From NCBI GenBank assembly GCA_946406115.1, contig OX291561.1, positions 5,696,273 through 5,760,272 on the forward strand: a stretch of DNA of 64,000 nucleotides, in the 5' to 3' direction. Positions 1-15,700 of this stretch are shown here, in pieces (position 1 is the first letter of the stretch; every line of letters begins with the position of its first letter). Under the pieces are notes generated by a model. It was not told the origin of the DNA, made no database searches, and saw only the letters and a list, made by a program, of their open reading frames with translations. The position numbers and the translations under genes were made by a program. Source of the stretch: Apoda limacodes (lineage: Eukaryota; Arthropoda; Insecta; Lepidoptera; Limacodidae).

Positions 1-36
1 CTAGTGATACTCTTATATCAGAAACGATATACAAGG

Positions 37-79
37 TTGACCAACGTCGGGCGTGAACACTACTTGGATGGGTGACCCA
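37..79 (+). repeat. 5S rRNA-like fragment (SINE3-type relic)
   Basis: The stretch 'caacgtcgggcg' then 'tacttggatgggtgacc' matches the internal control region of insect 5S rRNA, but the flanks do not continue as 5S. Such 5S-derived pieces occur inside lepidopteran SINE-like repeats. It is not a functional 5S gene. Confidence 0.6.
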
Positions 80-119
80 CCAAGAGGTACAAACTCGGAC
101 GTAAAACTGTCGGGCCTGG

Positions 120-310
120 CTTTTCGTCAAATGACGGGAGTCGTTCAACCAATTTAAAGGCCTTGGAGGCGGCTTGATAAGTTCAACAGTTGAGTGGCCA
201 CTAGTTCGTTAACTTCCGCCAACTTAAATTGGAACAGCATGGTGGCCTAGCCTCCTTCTTAGCAGAGGCCTGTGCCCCTACAGTGGGGTGACTAACGGCT
301 GAGACGTACC
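120..310 (+). repeat. Dispersed repeat with 'gcctgtgccc...acagtgggg' tail
   Basis: Shares with 11558-11712 the order aaattggg/taaattggaac, 'aacagt(t/c)gagtggc' and 'gaggcctgtgc...cagtgggg'. The tail is a very common 3' end of lepidopteran retroposons. The copies are old and diverged. Confidence 0.5.
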
Positions 311-629
311 TCAAAAATAGGCATCTGATGACTCCTGCTACCCCGTTGTAACGCTACGTAACGTTTAGCTTAAACCACCCGCCAAGCGTAACGTAACACT
401 TTAAAAATTCTAACTAACTGCAGTTAAACTCTAGTACTCTTAATAAACGAACTGTTGTAAGTGTTTTGTAATATCAGCATAGTTTGTTGTTTACTAACAC
501 ATACTATGCTATTCTCTGTACTTACTTTGACACATGTGTAATTGGTGTTTTGTAGGTGCGTGCCAAGATATTGTAAACGCAATATACCTATTTACTGGAG
601 AATTATTTGCGAAATACATATAGACTTAC

Positions 630-727
630 GCTGCTAATCCTTTGAAGAATTTCCCCATAGCCATAAAGTCTAATTGGTCCGAGCAGTTGAACACCACGCA
701 CTGCACCGCCAGCGCTTTTGCCAAATC
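630..727 (-). CDS. Dnah1: Dnah1 exon 33 (residues 1530-1561), last exon in window
   Basis: Acceptor TATATAG|GAT, donor GCAGC|GTAAGT (phase 2). Encodes [20 protein letters not shown] and [11 protein letters not shown], which follow Walker A in every dynein; the [11 protein letters not shown] form is DNAH1-like. The next exon (Walker B) is outside the window. Confidence 0.98.
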
Positions 728-3700
728 CTATATAGAGAGATAAACAAGATTTTATAGGAACCAACCATAGACTTCGAGTTCTGTAATCTATCCTAGGGAC
801 TGCGAAATAGCCTAGGAAAATTAACCATCCTTAAGAAAGAGACAGAGCGAGTCTATTATATCTTTTCTCGTTGTATCAACGTCCGCAATTTCGTTTATTT
901 ATGTTTATTAAAACAAGTAAAAAAGACACCAAACTTTCACTTCGTCTCTGTCACACTTTTGTAACTAATTTTTTTTTTAGCTGACTAGGAAATGCGCTGT
1001 CCAGTTCTTTATCTCTATGGAACTAACAGATTTGTGAGCAACAAACGGCTAAGAACATTTTAGACACACTCTAATTAGAGTTCCGTAAACGTCAACGTCA
1101 CGACGTGTAAAGATTATCATAACATTCTCATAATCAAATTAATTAATTAGTTAATAAAATGGCACACAGCTGAACAAAAAGGTCTTATGACCGGTAAAAC
1201 TAGAACAGCAAAGAGTGGCTAAAAACTGACTACCTTTTTGACAATATTGTACGAAGTTGCCTGCTATGAAATTTTGTTTGTGATCAAAGTCTAGTATTGC
1301 TGATGATGACTTAAGTTATTGAGACCTGGGGATCTTTTGGAGACTCAAATAGTACTAGTAATAATAGTAATAGTACTTTGCAGTTTGTTATAAAGAATGA
1401 AAATTGTAGAATTGCAGAGTTGCGCCGTGAAATTTCAGAAGATATATATATATGCGCGGGCGGGGCAGCTATATATATATATATGGTTTGGTTAACTAGC
1501 TTTTGTCAGCTGCCCCGCCCGCGCTTTATTCGGTAATCGGCGTGGGCTTTTTACAGTAACTCCTGGATTATAGTTGAAAAGCTACGTAGCAGCTATGTAT
1601 AATGAATTATTTATTATTATGTATAATTATGTTATAGTTATACCTATGGGAATTTTAGAATTTCCCTGCATAAATTTAGCCAAATTGCAGTTAAATTGCA
1701 TGCTTCAATTTGCGGCGATAAAATACGAGAAAGCATGGATAGACTGAATTAGTAATGGGCAGGCCACATTGTAGTATATACATAATGATATACGAATAAG
1801 CATGGGTAGACTGAATTAGTAATGGGCAGGCCACATTGTAGTATATATAGTCGCGGTGAGAAAATGTTTACCACCTTAAGGATCACAATTGCATGCACAC
1901 ATTTAAGTCACAAGTTCTAAATGTCTATTTCATAATAATTTGATTGACCATAGATTATCTTTTTTCTAATATGACAATCAATTGCTCTAGGACAGGGATG
2001 GCGAACCTTTATTAATAAATGTGCACTTTTTCTATGAAAAAAACAATACTGTACCTATGACGTGCTTTCAAAAAATCTGGGTAACTTAATAATAATGGAG
2101 AAAAATTAAACGAATTGCTGTTAACTTAAAGCTATTTAGATACTTGCAGCTCGAAATGTTTACAGCAATCGAAATGTTTAATATTTATATTCAAATAAAA
2201 AAAATAAGTGTGATTTCTGCTGTTGCAAATTAGGTACTAAAAATCTCACATTAGGGCAGGCTTGTACTTTGTTACTAAGCAGTATGGAAGCTAAACTAGA
2301 GTTCATTTCTAAAAATGACTTGCAAGCATACGTAGGTGAAAACAGAAATTTCATAAATGATTGGCGTGCCCGAATTGCCATGGGTTCGCCATCTCTGCTA
2401 TAGGAGATGGACTGACTACTATCAAGTTTTAATATATTTAAACCTTCTTTGAAAAAACTAATATTTTAGTTTTTTAAATAAGAATATGAAGAAATAATAA
2501 AATAGACACTTCGAAAATCTTTATTTAATATCTAGTATAACCTCCCTCTGCAGCTATGACGGCACGTAGTCTATCTCGCATAGATGCAACAAGACGCGTG
2601 CATAGATCAGTACCTCTGATATCATCCCATACTTGAGCACAGTGTGATCTAAGAGCTTGGGGGTTTCTTTCATTTTGACAGTCCCAGCGTTGAACCATAA
2701 GACCCCATAAATTTTCAATAGGGTTTAAATCAGCAGACCGAGCGGGCCATTGAATGGGACGAATGTCACGGTGCAGGTTGAACCACGCCATAGTAGCACG
2801 GGCTGTGTGTATTCGTGCATTATCTTGAACGTAAGTAATGTGTGGGAATTCCGTTACAGGATACACTACGCGCACAGTAGGCATCATCACTTCTTCCAAA
2901 AGCGACACATAATTAATGGCCGTAGCCCAGTTCTTCGACGCCGTCAAGGCTCATCCACCCCCATAAGTTTACTTTAATGTGACCTGACTCGTTTTGAGGC
3001 ACAATATGACCTTCATCATACCGAGTTCGATTATAGCGCCATAAAGTTAATCTTCCGATTTGGCTTGATTTAAAAGTTTTTTCATCGGTAAATATAGTAT
3101 TCGACCAATCAAAATCGAGATGTCGTCGCGCAAAGTTAAGCCGGGCTGTTTTGTGGTGAAGTTTCAGCTCTACTTTAATAGCATGGTGTCTGTAGTGTAG
3201 TCCAACATTCTGCAAAGCTCGTCGGATCGTCCGAGCACTCACACCATATAAAGCAGCAAAATAACTAGTTGGTGTGAAACCATTCTCTTCGTAACGACGA
3301 ATGATTGATGATTGAATGATTTGCGCGGCAGTTAGTATCGGTCGTCGTCCTGAATTATTTCTATGATCTGTTATTTGCCCTTCTTCGCCGTGACGCCTAA
3401 TCCAAAACCTCACAGTGAATCGCGATATATTGAGTTCTCGTGATATAGCACTAATACTATGTCCATCTTCGAAGAGAAATATTATTTCAGCCCTTTGCTC
3501 CAGGGTTAAACTTGCCATTTTTCGTCATCTTTCGTAGTTTATAGATATACAGATTATAATGCTTTAAACTTAAAATAAACTTTTCCTTTAAAACACCAAG
3601 TTATTACTATTTTTCTTAAAGGGATTCACTTTGACAGCTGTCAAAAAGTAGTGCAAAATGCCCACCTCCAGACATAGGTTTTTGGTAGCAATATAGCAAT

Positions 3701-6700
3701 ATTTCGTAGCTAAACCGCTAAAACGAAACGCTAAAAGTCAACATAAGATTTGTCTAAGGTTCTCCTACGATTGATGAAACGCAAACCTCTAACAATTTTG
3801 CTACGAAAAAGTTAGGTGAGACGACCTTAAAATGTGTTCATACCTTAGTAGTCTCTGTCTTGCCGGTACCGGCGGGCCCAGCCGGAGCGCCACCGAACCG
3901 GAGATGCATGGCGCACATCAGCGTTAAGTAGCAGCGATCCGTCAACGGAGTTATCACCAGCCGACCACTGAAACGTAACCTTATTTTGAATCAAGGCTGA
4001 GAGACCAGCAATACAAATTACAATACCGCAGAGGGGTTGAATTTAGAACTTCTAATCAAATACACAGTCCGAAGAAAAAGTGATTACAATTTAAATTAAC
4101 TTTTTAGATATATTAAGTTACAGATTAGGCTGAATCTTTTACAAAAGGTGTATATTAACGTAACGTATGACGTTTACATTCCGTTTTACCTATAATTTTC
4201 TAAACACGCAATCAACTTTAGGAAGTTAAAAAAAATATTTTACAGTATAATTTATAGGCAATATTCTAAAGTGTACCTTAATTATTAATATTTTTCATCT
4301 GGCGCATCATTTAGAATTTTTTCTACGTTAGCTCCAGTGAACACTTTAGATTTTTTGCTTGTATAGACATCTGACTGTCGTTTCAAAAATACGTACATAT
4401 TGTTGATAAATCAATGTCATTGTTGGTTTTAAGAGTGCTTTTCAACATCGACTATATTGACCATAATGAGGACGGGTTATACTTCACACGTAATTCATTG
4501 AAATAAGCCATTAAAACATTTTCAGACAATGATTGAGTATTTTTAGAGTTTTCCATGATATTGTGACGATACCATATTTATGCCTTAACATTTTTGTAAT
4601 AAAATGTTTTTATTCAAGTTTTAGTGCGAAGATTTGCATTAGTAAACAATTCTCAATGGACGTACTACCTATAGCAAAATGCATCTTTAAATTAGAATGG
4701 CGCGTTCAAATATTCAAGTTCAGTAATTTTATACATTAGATGAGAAGTTATGATTTATTTTATGAAAGGTTTAAAGCTAACAACAAATGACTAAAATGTA
4801 AAATATTAAGTTATGAACTTACGAATCATAGACAGACACAGAATTAATTTTTAAATGTAGGTAGTAATCTAACTTCCGATTTATGAATTCGGACTCTAGA
4901 CAAAATGAAGTTGCGTAAGTTTTGAACCAGTGGCGCGAGTATGGATGCTTAAACTTGCTCTGATTGGATGGTTGTTTGATTGGACGTTTTAAGACAATCG
5001 CTGATTGGTGGTTAAGTGATATAGAAATGGAAGCACGTTTCATATGCTCTTTAAGGTAGTTTCATAACTTTTACTCGAATAAAATTTTATTCAGAAAATT
5101 AAACGTAGGATAAATCGGAGACCCTCTAGATAGGAGTTATTTTGTTATCCGCGGTTTCCCTTTCTTATTCATTTTAGTGCCTTTGTTAAATAGTTATGCT
5201 ACTGTTATTGTGAATTCTATAATGTTGAGTATAACCGCGTAAGTTTAAGATACTTAGAACTTTTATATTATTGAAAACACCCGCGGAACTTGCCTAAGTG
5301 AGTTGTTTAACAACCATTAGGGTAGCCTCGTACAATAAATATTCTAACAATGATAAAGGGTAGTTGTTTTGGTTTTCACGTATTCCGTATAATGCTATGA
5401 CGTGTTAGTTTATTTAAAATTACCCGGGGTTTGTTAAAACTTTACGAATATTTAGAACATAATATTATTATTCTATTAGTTTAGGATAATTAGGCCGTTT
5501 TATCTAGACCGTTCATATTAATCTAGGACTTTATAATAGTATCCCAACCAACATAACTAGTATTATACTTAAAAGATATTCCTTTTTCTTTGTTAAAATT
5601 AATTAAGGCTGGACTAAAAAATAGGATGGAGGGGTTTGAAATGTGGGGTGAGAAGATTGCTAGAGAGGGGTTAGTGATGATAAAAGTGCGTAGTCCCAAA
5701 TATACAGAACATTTAATTGCCGTCGTTTCAATTGTCGAAACGCTGCCCGAGAATGGAAAACCATAGTCTACGCTTGTGGGTCACTAGAAGCTACAGCGAA
5801 AGGTTAAACTACAGCCAGATTTTACCACCATTTCTGGGTAGTAAATACTTTTATATTAGAAGTTACAGTGAAAATATTGTATGTTCGTTGTGAAATTCTT
5901 TAGGTTGTGTATTAAAAATATCTAAATTAATGTCAAAACATCCAAATGACGGGTCCGCTTTTGCCGGTTAGAAATTTATGGTTGAAAGAAATCTCAATCA
6001 CCTCAGTAAGAAGGAATAAATACACGGACCTTGTTTCTAGGATATTTTCAGCTAGGTAAAGATAAATCTTCTATAAAAGTAGAAGTGGGAACTAAGATTA
6101 TACCAGCCATAATGATCATATAGCCCACTAAAGAACTAGGTCTGCCAAGAGATGCAGTAATTACTATGTGTAATCCATGTCCATCCTTAGCGGCGTTAGT
6201 AGGGTTTTACTATTTTGATTATTTGCTATATATATTGCGTTACAATATAAAATTATTGTGAGCCATTAAATATCGCTCTCGCAATTTTGGCGGTAAGAGT
6301 CCATTTTAGATTTCAGGTGGAGTAGATTCCATATTAATATCGGATTCCTCGCTTGAACTCATAATTACGTAAATAGATATCGGTTGGAAAGTCGCAACAA
6401 TCTTTTTCTAATAAGAAAATGGCGCGCATTTGCAAATGGCGCTACGTGCGGATGGTGAAAATTAGAACTACATCTTTCGTCCCTTTTTTTTAGTATTAAT
6501 GTGAGTCAAACTTATAGATTAAAAGCGCTTCCAAAGAGGTTCGATCGAAATTAGAAAAAAAAACCGTAAAGGATACGCACAGCGCCATACAACGGAGCGT
6601 GCGGTAAAACACGTACTTATGTGAGAGTACCTATTTGACCGCATATTGCCAATTACCATACGATTACACATCCATTATTTTAAATACCGTTTTCACGTAA

Positions 6701-9700
6701 AAGTGATTGTTTGAATATTAATAATATAAATAAATATGCCAATGGAAGTTATAGTAGTTTTTCATTCTATTTTTTTATCTGACCTGTTAATAAATAATAA
6801 ATAATCTAAAACAAAATTAAATGGCAAGAATAGAAGTAGAGAGAACAAAATACCACCGCTAGATATCTAGATAATTTATGAATTCAAAAGTTTTGGCTGA
6901 AGTTCAAACTTGTAATTATCGCTTAGCGAATAGTTTATATTTTGAACAGGACAGCTTTTATACATAGGCACTTGATAGAATAGACAATACGTCATTATCG
7001 CCCTTGGGTTATATGAACGCCTGCTTTGCCTCGAGAAACGAAACATTTTCAAAGAAAAATCCCTTGTGAGTAATTAAGGTCTTAGCGCCCTCTTTAGCTA
7101 CGCATAATAACACTGTTTACGAGTAAGCGAGATGAAAAATCCATAACCCTCACCTGTTCCCTAAGTATTCATTCTGGTACGGGAATCGTGCGTTAAGCGC
7201 GCATACGTCACAGTGGTTCTGGCTGAACTGTTTGTAGTATGCAGAAGTATCCAGCGTAGTTTCGTCCTGATATATCTCGGGCTCTTCGGCTTCTTCCAAA
7301 AGTTCCATTTCTTTCACAATCTCATAATATCTAAAATAAATATAAAAAAAAAACAACTAAAGTAACATATTTCTAAATTTATTTCTGTTGCTTTTCTTTG
7401 CTTCATTGCTTCAAAACACTGAAGGTTTAATTGCGTTACTAAAACTATTAAAAGTTGTTTAAATGTCTTGCATTTAGTTTTCTATTTTCCTTGGATGTCT
7501 GAGAATAGGACAAAATTGATCTGGCCGCAACTACCGCACTAGTAACTTCTCTTTATTTGTCTTGATATGACAGAATTTTGGCAAAAAATGCACGCTATAC
7601 GAAATCCGCCATCTTGGATTTTGAAACACTGATAAAAATTTGAATTCAGCAACTTCGAATACCTAAGTAGAATATTTTTGACTTCTCTTAGAATTGTCTA
7701 TAAGGAAGAGTGCCTAAGAATTCCAAACAATTTCAAAAAATATTTCGGTGTTTCGGCCATAACAAATTTCAAGCAGTGTGAAAAATGACGCATTCTATAA
7801 GCACAGACTTTAGAATATAGGTATACAAATAATTTCGTACATTGACCTTTTAGCCTGGGTTCACTGGTCAAAATAGTAGTAATTTCTGATGTCAGCGGTC
7901 ATCGCATCTGTGCGAGCGCGACGGCAAATAATTATGCGCGCCCAACAGAGACAAATAGTGAACGGTCATTGAACGAAATTTTTCCTGATTCGCGTCTGTG
8001 CGATACAGGGGTTTTCGGGGGGGGGGAAAATGTATTAACCAGTTTTCTAACTATAAAAGACGAACATAAAAAAAATGCCGTCACACAAAACCAAATCAAA
8101 TAGGCCCAAGCAGGCCTATCGAGTATTTGTGAGGTTCTCACTATACTCTCGGGTTCGCGCCAGCAAAATAAATCTATGGATACAAAAACTCACACTATGC
8201 ATTACGATCTAGTACGTCCTACTACGTAACATGTATTCACCTGAGCTGACATGTCCACTGGAAGTCCATCACATTCCTCACATTCTCATCTACGAGCGTG
8301 CGCGTCACGTCGCGCGCGTGCACTTCGATCACAATGAGCGCGCATAGCACTTCTCGCTGGAAAAACGTCAGCTCGCCTTTCACCAGCGCGCGTAAACTGT
8401 CCAACTAAAGCAACCAACTGAATTAGCAGATCTATAAATAAGACTAGTATTTCATTATAGTTTCTCGATAACTGTCCAAAAGGGTATATTATTATGTCCC
8501 TTGTCTTTCATCTTACCGCTTATTACCCTGAAACTGGTGATTCACGTCATATAGGACAAATACAAAACTACTTTAGTTCCACCAGATACAATGTGATAGA
8601 AACATCATGCGGCGATGGGCTCTCCATCTATTACGCAAGACTTAAGTGATTGGTGAAAAAAAGGGCTGTCTCACATTATGATGTGGATGTGTATATAGTC
8701 ACTTGTTACCCTTTTCTAAATCATTCACTGGTGCGTGCTCTCGTGAACGTTCGTATTTTTATAGACAAATAAAAATCACAAAAATTGATGGTGGAGAAGA
8801 CTCTTTTGGATCTAAAAGATTCTTATAAACATATTTGAAAAAAGAATTAATTTATCCCCCCATTTTAAACTCCGTTAAATATCGTGATATATAAAAGATT
8901 AACTTAATTGATCACTTTCAATATCCGATAAAGATATTTGGCCTCTCTCTCTCTCTCTCTCTCTCTCTTGGTTAAACTTTAATTATTTAGGTGGCAGTCA
9001 ACCTGTTAAGCTGTACTGGTATACATCCATTTATTTATACTATAAAGATATAACATTTGTTTGCTTGTTTGTATGTACAGGGTAATCTCTACAACAACTG
9101 AGATTCTAAAAATTCTTTCACTTATATAAAGCTATCAATTTTTCTTAAGTAAAATAGTAAAATTTGTCTTCAGTACAAATAGTTTTTAATTCGAAATATC
9201 AATGTTTGTAAATAAAGTCGTTACAAAAAACAGCGCTATACATTTTCGTTGCAACAAAGCATTGAGGTGACCTGATTTTTGGCACAGTTATTGTTGAAGG
9301 GATTCAAAAGAATAAAGAATACTTTCTATCCTAATTCAGAGTTCCAACGGTTAACAAATAAAAATTGATAGGAAACCATTATTACACTTATGTGACTCAG
9401 TGTAAATGCCCGTTCGTATGACCTTGCAACCTCTAGAACCTGGATACAATCCTAATACTATTAACAAATACTAATACCATTATTATAAAAGATAAACACC
9501 TCAAAATTAATAAATATATGCTTAAGATCTCCTGATTTAAGGGTTTCTACCAAAGTAATCTCAAATAAGTGTTTGAATCTTATTTATAAATTAATATTGT
9601 ACAATGTAGCTTCCAATAAAAATTTAGAAATTCTGCTACCATCACATGCATGCATTATACAGTCTATGAATATGCGTTTTAGGTAGACTGCGAGCACACC

Positions 9701-12700
9701 GAACTGTGGCACTGAATAATCAGATTATATATATAATCGGTGTCATTTAATAAAAGAAAATATCTGAAGGCTCGTTTGGATAAAAAATCCTTAGTCACAG
9801 ACAGTCTTCATATTTCTCATTGCTCGTGACAAGCAAGTAACTTATTGATTCAGACAACAAAATCAACATCATATAAACATGACTTTTTTTATATATACCA
9901 CTAAGATGGCAAGCAAGCTTACGATTCGTCTGATGGTGAGCGGTCATCGTAGCCTGTGGACACTTGAAAAACCACCACCACGTTGCCGACACTTCAAAAA
10001 TCTAGGAACTTCTTTCTTGAAGAACCCCATACTGTAGTCCTTAGAGAATCTTGGCAGGGAACTCCACTGAGACGGAATGTCCGTCCGGACGTGTAGTCAG
10101 CAGGAAGTCCAGTAAGGAGCTCGTATGGTCCTCTATATCTGGTATTCTCTTTGGATAATGTACCATCTGAGAGAATCCATAGGTCAGAGCAAATATCCCT
10201 GCATAGTTATTGGTTGGAGAACTGAGCCATTCACGATGGTCGGCGTTCAAGTCTCCTAAAATAACTAGTTCTGCAGTGGGATATTGCTCTAGAACTTTGT
10301 CAGTCGTCAAACTCAGGTGCGTGAAGAGTCGAATTACGTCTGAGTCACCGCTATGAGACCTGTATATGCACGCATAGATAAGAGTGTGGCCGCCGTGATC
10401 AACGCGCACCCACAATATCGACAGCAGGGACCTGTCTTTAAAAAAAATACTGTAAAAAATGAGGATTCACTGCACAGACAGCTACTTAGGACAAAAGGTG
10501 ATGTTCTAAAACTGCCGAAGCTCGGCACATACGGGTGCTGGCACGGCGGGCGGAAGGGACTCTGATCCCCCTCTGTTGTAGTAGCCGAGTCCACTCCGGT
10601 CTCTTTCTCCGGCGCGACTACTACTTTAGAGACTTTACACAGGTTGGTGGATCAGCCTCCTAGGGCGGAGCTTAAGTGATCCCTGGGTTCGGGAACCCGT
10701 TAAACCTGCGGGTGGCCAGCGGTCAGCCTTTTCATGAGGTCTCCCTAACTGCCGTACCAGCACGCCAAATCTTCGCCGAGCAACGTCAGCAACGAGCACC
10801 ACTGACCGGTCCTCCGCTGTTCGCGCAGCGAATTCTCAAGAGCTCTGCCAACCTTACTCACGGCCAGGAACACAACACTTTCACAATAGGAAAACTCACT
10901 ACTAACCCATTATCAGTAACAGGGCACAGATAAAACGAGATATCTTCTTTTCCAAAAATTATCGATACAATATAGAGGATTACGTTCCAAGTTGGCTTAA
11001 AAAGGTTCTAACCGTCTGCAGCAATTCATAGAAATAGTCAGCCAGTCGGAACTCAGCAATAGCGTTTTCTACCCCAGCGGTCCAAGCGGTCTGGGACCCT
11101 GCAATCACGACCTGCCCAGGCCAGCGCAGCACCCACTCGGCACGAGGAAGCTGCCATAATTCTTCAAGTCCAGCTATTAGGGTCAGCCGAACTAGTATAG
11201 AAAATTCAATCGTTACTATTGTGTCTTAATTTAATCTATCATTGTTAGTAACAACTTAGTCATGGCTATTGGGATCTTTAGTTACTACTTTTGAAGTAAA
11301 ACTATAATCCATACTAATATTAAATGTAGTTGTGAATTTCTTTTTGTAAACAATGTACTCTGTGGTTGCGAAAGTTAGTCTGTTTGTTTGTTATTCCTTT
11401 ACGTCGTAACGAAGCATTTAATTCGGCTGCAATTTGGCACAAAGATAGTACAAGACGAACTTTTTAGGAAACATCAAATGTTCCTGCAGCAATAACTATA
11501 ACAAAGTTCAACTTTGAATTTAAAAGTTCCAGCAGTATTTACTATAACCGAATTCATAAAAAAATTGGGCGGTTTGAAAACTTTAACAGTCGAGTGGCTC
11601 GAAAAACGTCCGCCAATTCTTAAAATGCTAGCGCAGTGGTATATGGCTTAAGTATGGAAAGCCACATAATTGAAGGAGGCCTGTGCTTTTGCAGTGGGGC
11701 TAACGATGGCTAAGGCAATAGTAATTTCATTTAAAAATAGTAATGATTAAAATATTATATATCCAATCATTACACATGACAGATTCGCAAAGCGTGGATA
11801 TAACGTACATTCATTTACGAACAGACACGAGGTAATAATCATTTTATTTACATTGATTTTATTTATCCATCAAAGCCGTCTAGACAGAGTAATTGTGAGG
11901 TGTGGAGCTATGCGCGAAGAGACGGGGGCGCAACGCTTCCGACTAGCTTTAGTATAGATAGTCGGGAGCCGTCCAGTCTGTCGTACACTTTGTCGCAGCG
12001 CTATGACTATCTAGACGTTGTCAGATTTTTCTTTAACATCAAAGACGACGATTGACTGTATGAATGATTTGACTGTGATATTACTAACTGGTGTGTTTCA
12101 TAGTATCTTCTAGCAGCAACAGCCATTGCTCCACATTCGTTGTCGGACGAAATTGATATTTGAGTTCGACGATCTCTCCCTCGCTAGAATGCATCCGAGT
12201 TATCAACAGGTCGGGCTCAAATGTGACCTGTAAAGAAAATCATTAATCATGATTTACACACTTGAATATATATTTATACGCTCCTTACTCACTTGGTTTG
12301 ATATGTATCTATATATACAATACATAGTGTTAAACAAAGTTGCTTCTCACCGTCTCTTGCAAAGTACGCTTAGGTCTTTTAAACTACGCAACAGATTTTA
12401 ATGCGGTTTCATTTATTTCATTAATAGGCAAAGTGATTTAAGAGGATGGTTTCTACGTAAATTTTTATGTTAATTTGTTTAATTATGACGACAATTGTTT
12501 AAGATGTCGGTAAAATCGTGCCGAGCGAGCTTTTCATGGCAAACGCTGGCAAAGAGTTCCATACATTTTTAACAGATGGCCGTTTAAGTTAGTTTATCAA
12601 CATAAACATGCCCGGGTTCCATACATATCTAACAGATGGCGGTGTAAGTTAGTGGATACATGTCCAGATTGGGTAATACTACTCGGGCGAGTCAACCAGA

Positions 12701-15700
12701 GTAACTTAAAGTTCCCTTGCACTCCGCACGGAAAAAAAACTGGGCTTAGAATATTTTAACGTTACTTCCTTTGTTTTGATTACGGTAAGGGTGTAAAAAA
12801 ATGAAAAAAAAATTGTGGTGTTGCCTCCAAAACCATATATTTTGATGTGAATCGATACAGTCAATTGTCGGCAGCAACGTTTGGTTGGAGCCCTTTTTGA
12901 AAACCATTTTTTTTTTGTAGTATCGTTAGAACACATTGCCATACAAACGTTGCTCCTGGCAAAAAAGGTCCCCATAGGGACACACTCGCTTTTGAAAAAG
13001 AATTTGACCCCCCCCCCCCCCCCGCCTAGTTGTCTGGGGAGGGGTAACAAAGAAGTGCTTCATACAAACGTTGCTGTTCACAATGCTCTCTACCGATTTG
13101 CATCATCAAAATGGTAGGTTGTTAGAACATACCCTCTTTGCACCCTCAGATCAATGTTCTTCCTTTTACGCTGTTTAATTTAGTCTGCGCTTCACCGATA
13201 TCGGCATCAGTCGTCAAAAAATGCCTACGTGCGTAACAATGCTAAATGTAAGCTGTAACAACGCTACAAAAATTCGCTTCTTCACTCGTCGCTCAGCTTT
13301 ATGGTACGGTCACAATTTTTTGATTTTTCTGTCAAATTAAACAAATAGTGTTTTACACTTGTTATCGATTTTAGAATTTAAAAATTTGGATATTTTTTTT
13401 TAATTTTAGATTTTTGTTCTGTTAGGTACCTACAGCATTTTTTCTGTTTAGTGATTCTACTCAGAATAAAAATAATTAAAATTACAGGTTTCCAAGCGAC
13501 CTCAACATTAAAGAGAAATGGATCGAAGCGACGAGCAAATTGTTTTCCAACAAAACATAGTCGAATTTGTTCTGTTCATTTTAATGATGGCAACTTAACG
13601 GAAACAAAAAAGTTACAACGACTGACTACAAAAGCAATATCAAATATTGATGCGTACTGGCCGACGGTGGCGCGTATTAAAATTTAAAAAGGATCACCTT
13701 AGCAATAGCTTCGAAGCACTTCCGCAAATGTGGCTGCACAGCGCGAGGATTGCGTGATTGCGATAGGATCTCCAACAGCTCGTCGTCACTGAGGAAGAAG
13801 AAGCGAGGGAACCGCAGTCGCTTCAGCTCCATGTACTCGTTCAGTCCACGGGAAACCACGTCGAGTAAGTGACGAGCTTCCACTAAACTGTCCATCAGTC
13901 GACTGTCCGGGCATATCACCATTATCTAAAGATAAAATACAAAATCAATTAAAACTTTGTAATTCCTAAATTCATCTATATGCATTACTATTTATTTTAA
14001 GATAAATATTTGGGTGGAATTATATTAGAAATCACAAGTAAAAGAGCGTAAGGATAAAGTCACTTTAACTAAATTTTTTGCTATATTCAAAAATATAATT
14101 CTATGAACTTCATATCGTATTAAATTATCTAATTTAAAATATTAAAGTCTCTGTTAAATTCACTATTATTCCTTGTGAAACAGAAATTAAAGGTTTTAAT
14201 TTCAAGGTAAATTAAAATTCTTTTGAATAAACCTTAGGGCAAGCAACAGCTGAAGACATGATCCTACGCCATATCCGTTCCATAGTTCCGTATTTTTTCG
14301 CTTCCTGAGGCAACTGTCGCGAAATGTCCTCTGACGTAAAGATTGGCTCCAAATACATCCATTCTCTGTAATATTATCATCATTTATGAAATCTAATTCT
14401 CATTTTTAAAATTAATTCAATTAAAGAACCTATACGTAAAAATATGATCCACTATGCTTCAGAGGGGCTTAGAAAATCCGCTTGTCCTGCTTGTTGTCAT
14501 ATATATAGCAGTCGTCTTATAGGCTGATTTAAAAAATCTATCAGACAGATCCTATAAACTTGACATGTCTGCAAATCAGTACTGGGTCACACCTAAGCTT
14601 CCTTTATTAAATTGAGGACTGTGGTTCTGCATTAGGGACATACAATGGCTGATTCAACAAGACACTTATGAAATACCGTGGGAACTTGTGTAAATTATAA
14701 CGAAACAGAACAGTGTGTATAGTGTGAGTTTTTAACGCTACTATTGCGTCCGCGTCAAGGAAGTAAATGTATGGAAATAAAGGAACACCTGTAGCGGACG
14801 CGTTTTGAGACGATTTTATCTCAAAGAACTTTTAATGAATACGTGAACGCGATAGAACAGTTACAAACACGCAAAACTCAGACTCGGCACACAGGTATAA
14901 GCAAATAACTTAATATCTCAAATGAGACAACGAAGATATTTGTAAGTTGTGGATGTGTATAAAAATGATTAAAAAGAAATTACATCGTTTTATCGTCATC
15001 ATCTCAGTCGGAAGACTCCCAATATTTTTCCACAAGAGCCGGTTTTGAACCACTTGCTTCGACTGCCTTGACGCTAGCAAGGCCATCTGTCTACCTGGTA
15101 GGAGGCTGTCCCACGCCGCGTCTATAGAACCGTGGTCGCCACTCGAGAACCTTTCGTATACGAGTATACCCATCGGTTATGAGTTCGACGAGCAAAGTGG
15201 CCTGCCCATTAGTGCCCATTACCACTTTGTCATTTCCGATAACTTACTTTCACTTTTTTTATTCCACTAAGGTGGCAAACAAGCCTGATGGTAAGCGGTC
15301 ACCGCAGCCTATGGACGCTTGCAACACCTGGGGCATCACTCGCGCGTTGCCGATCCTTTATAAATCAAATACCTTCCTTTTTGAAGAATCCTATACTGTA
15401 GTTCTAAGAGAAAACTTTGGCAGGGAGCTCATCCCACAAACTAAGCGCAGGAGGAAGTTTCTCTGACTTTACTTCTGACACTCGATCCACTCGTCGACCA
15501 CTTTCTGCGTGAGATGCAGTTTGTCGTCCCACTCCTGAATGCGCAACTCGAACGCAGCCTTGAACGGACTGAAGCCAAGCTGTTGCGTCATCAACAGATG
15601 TTCGTCGAGAAGTTGCAACGTCTCGTCGGCTATCTTCATTATGTGTGTGCCTGTAATACGAAATATGCATATTTTAATAAACAAAATGTTGTTATTTGAA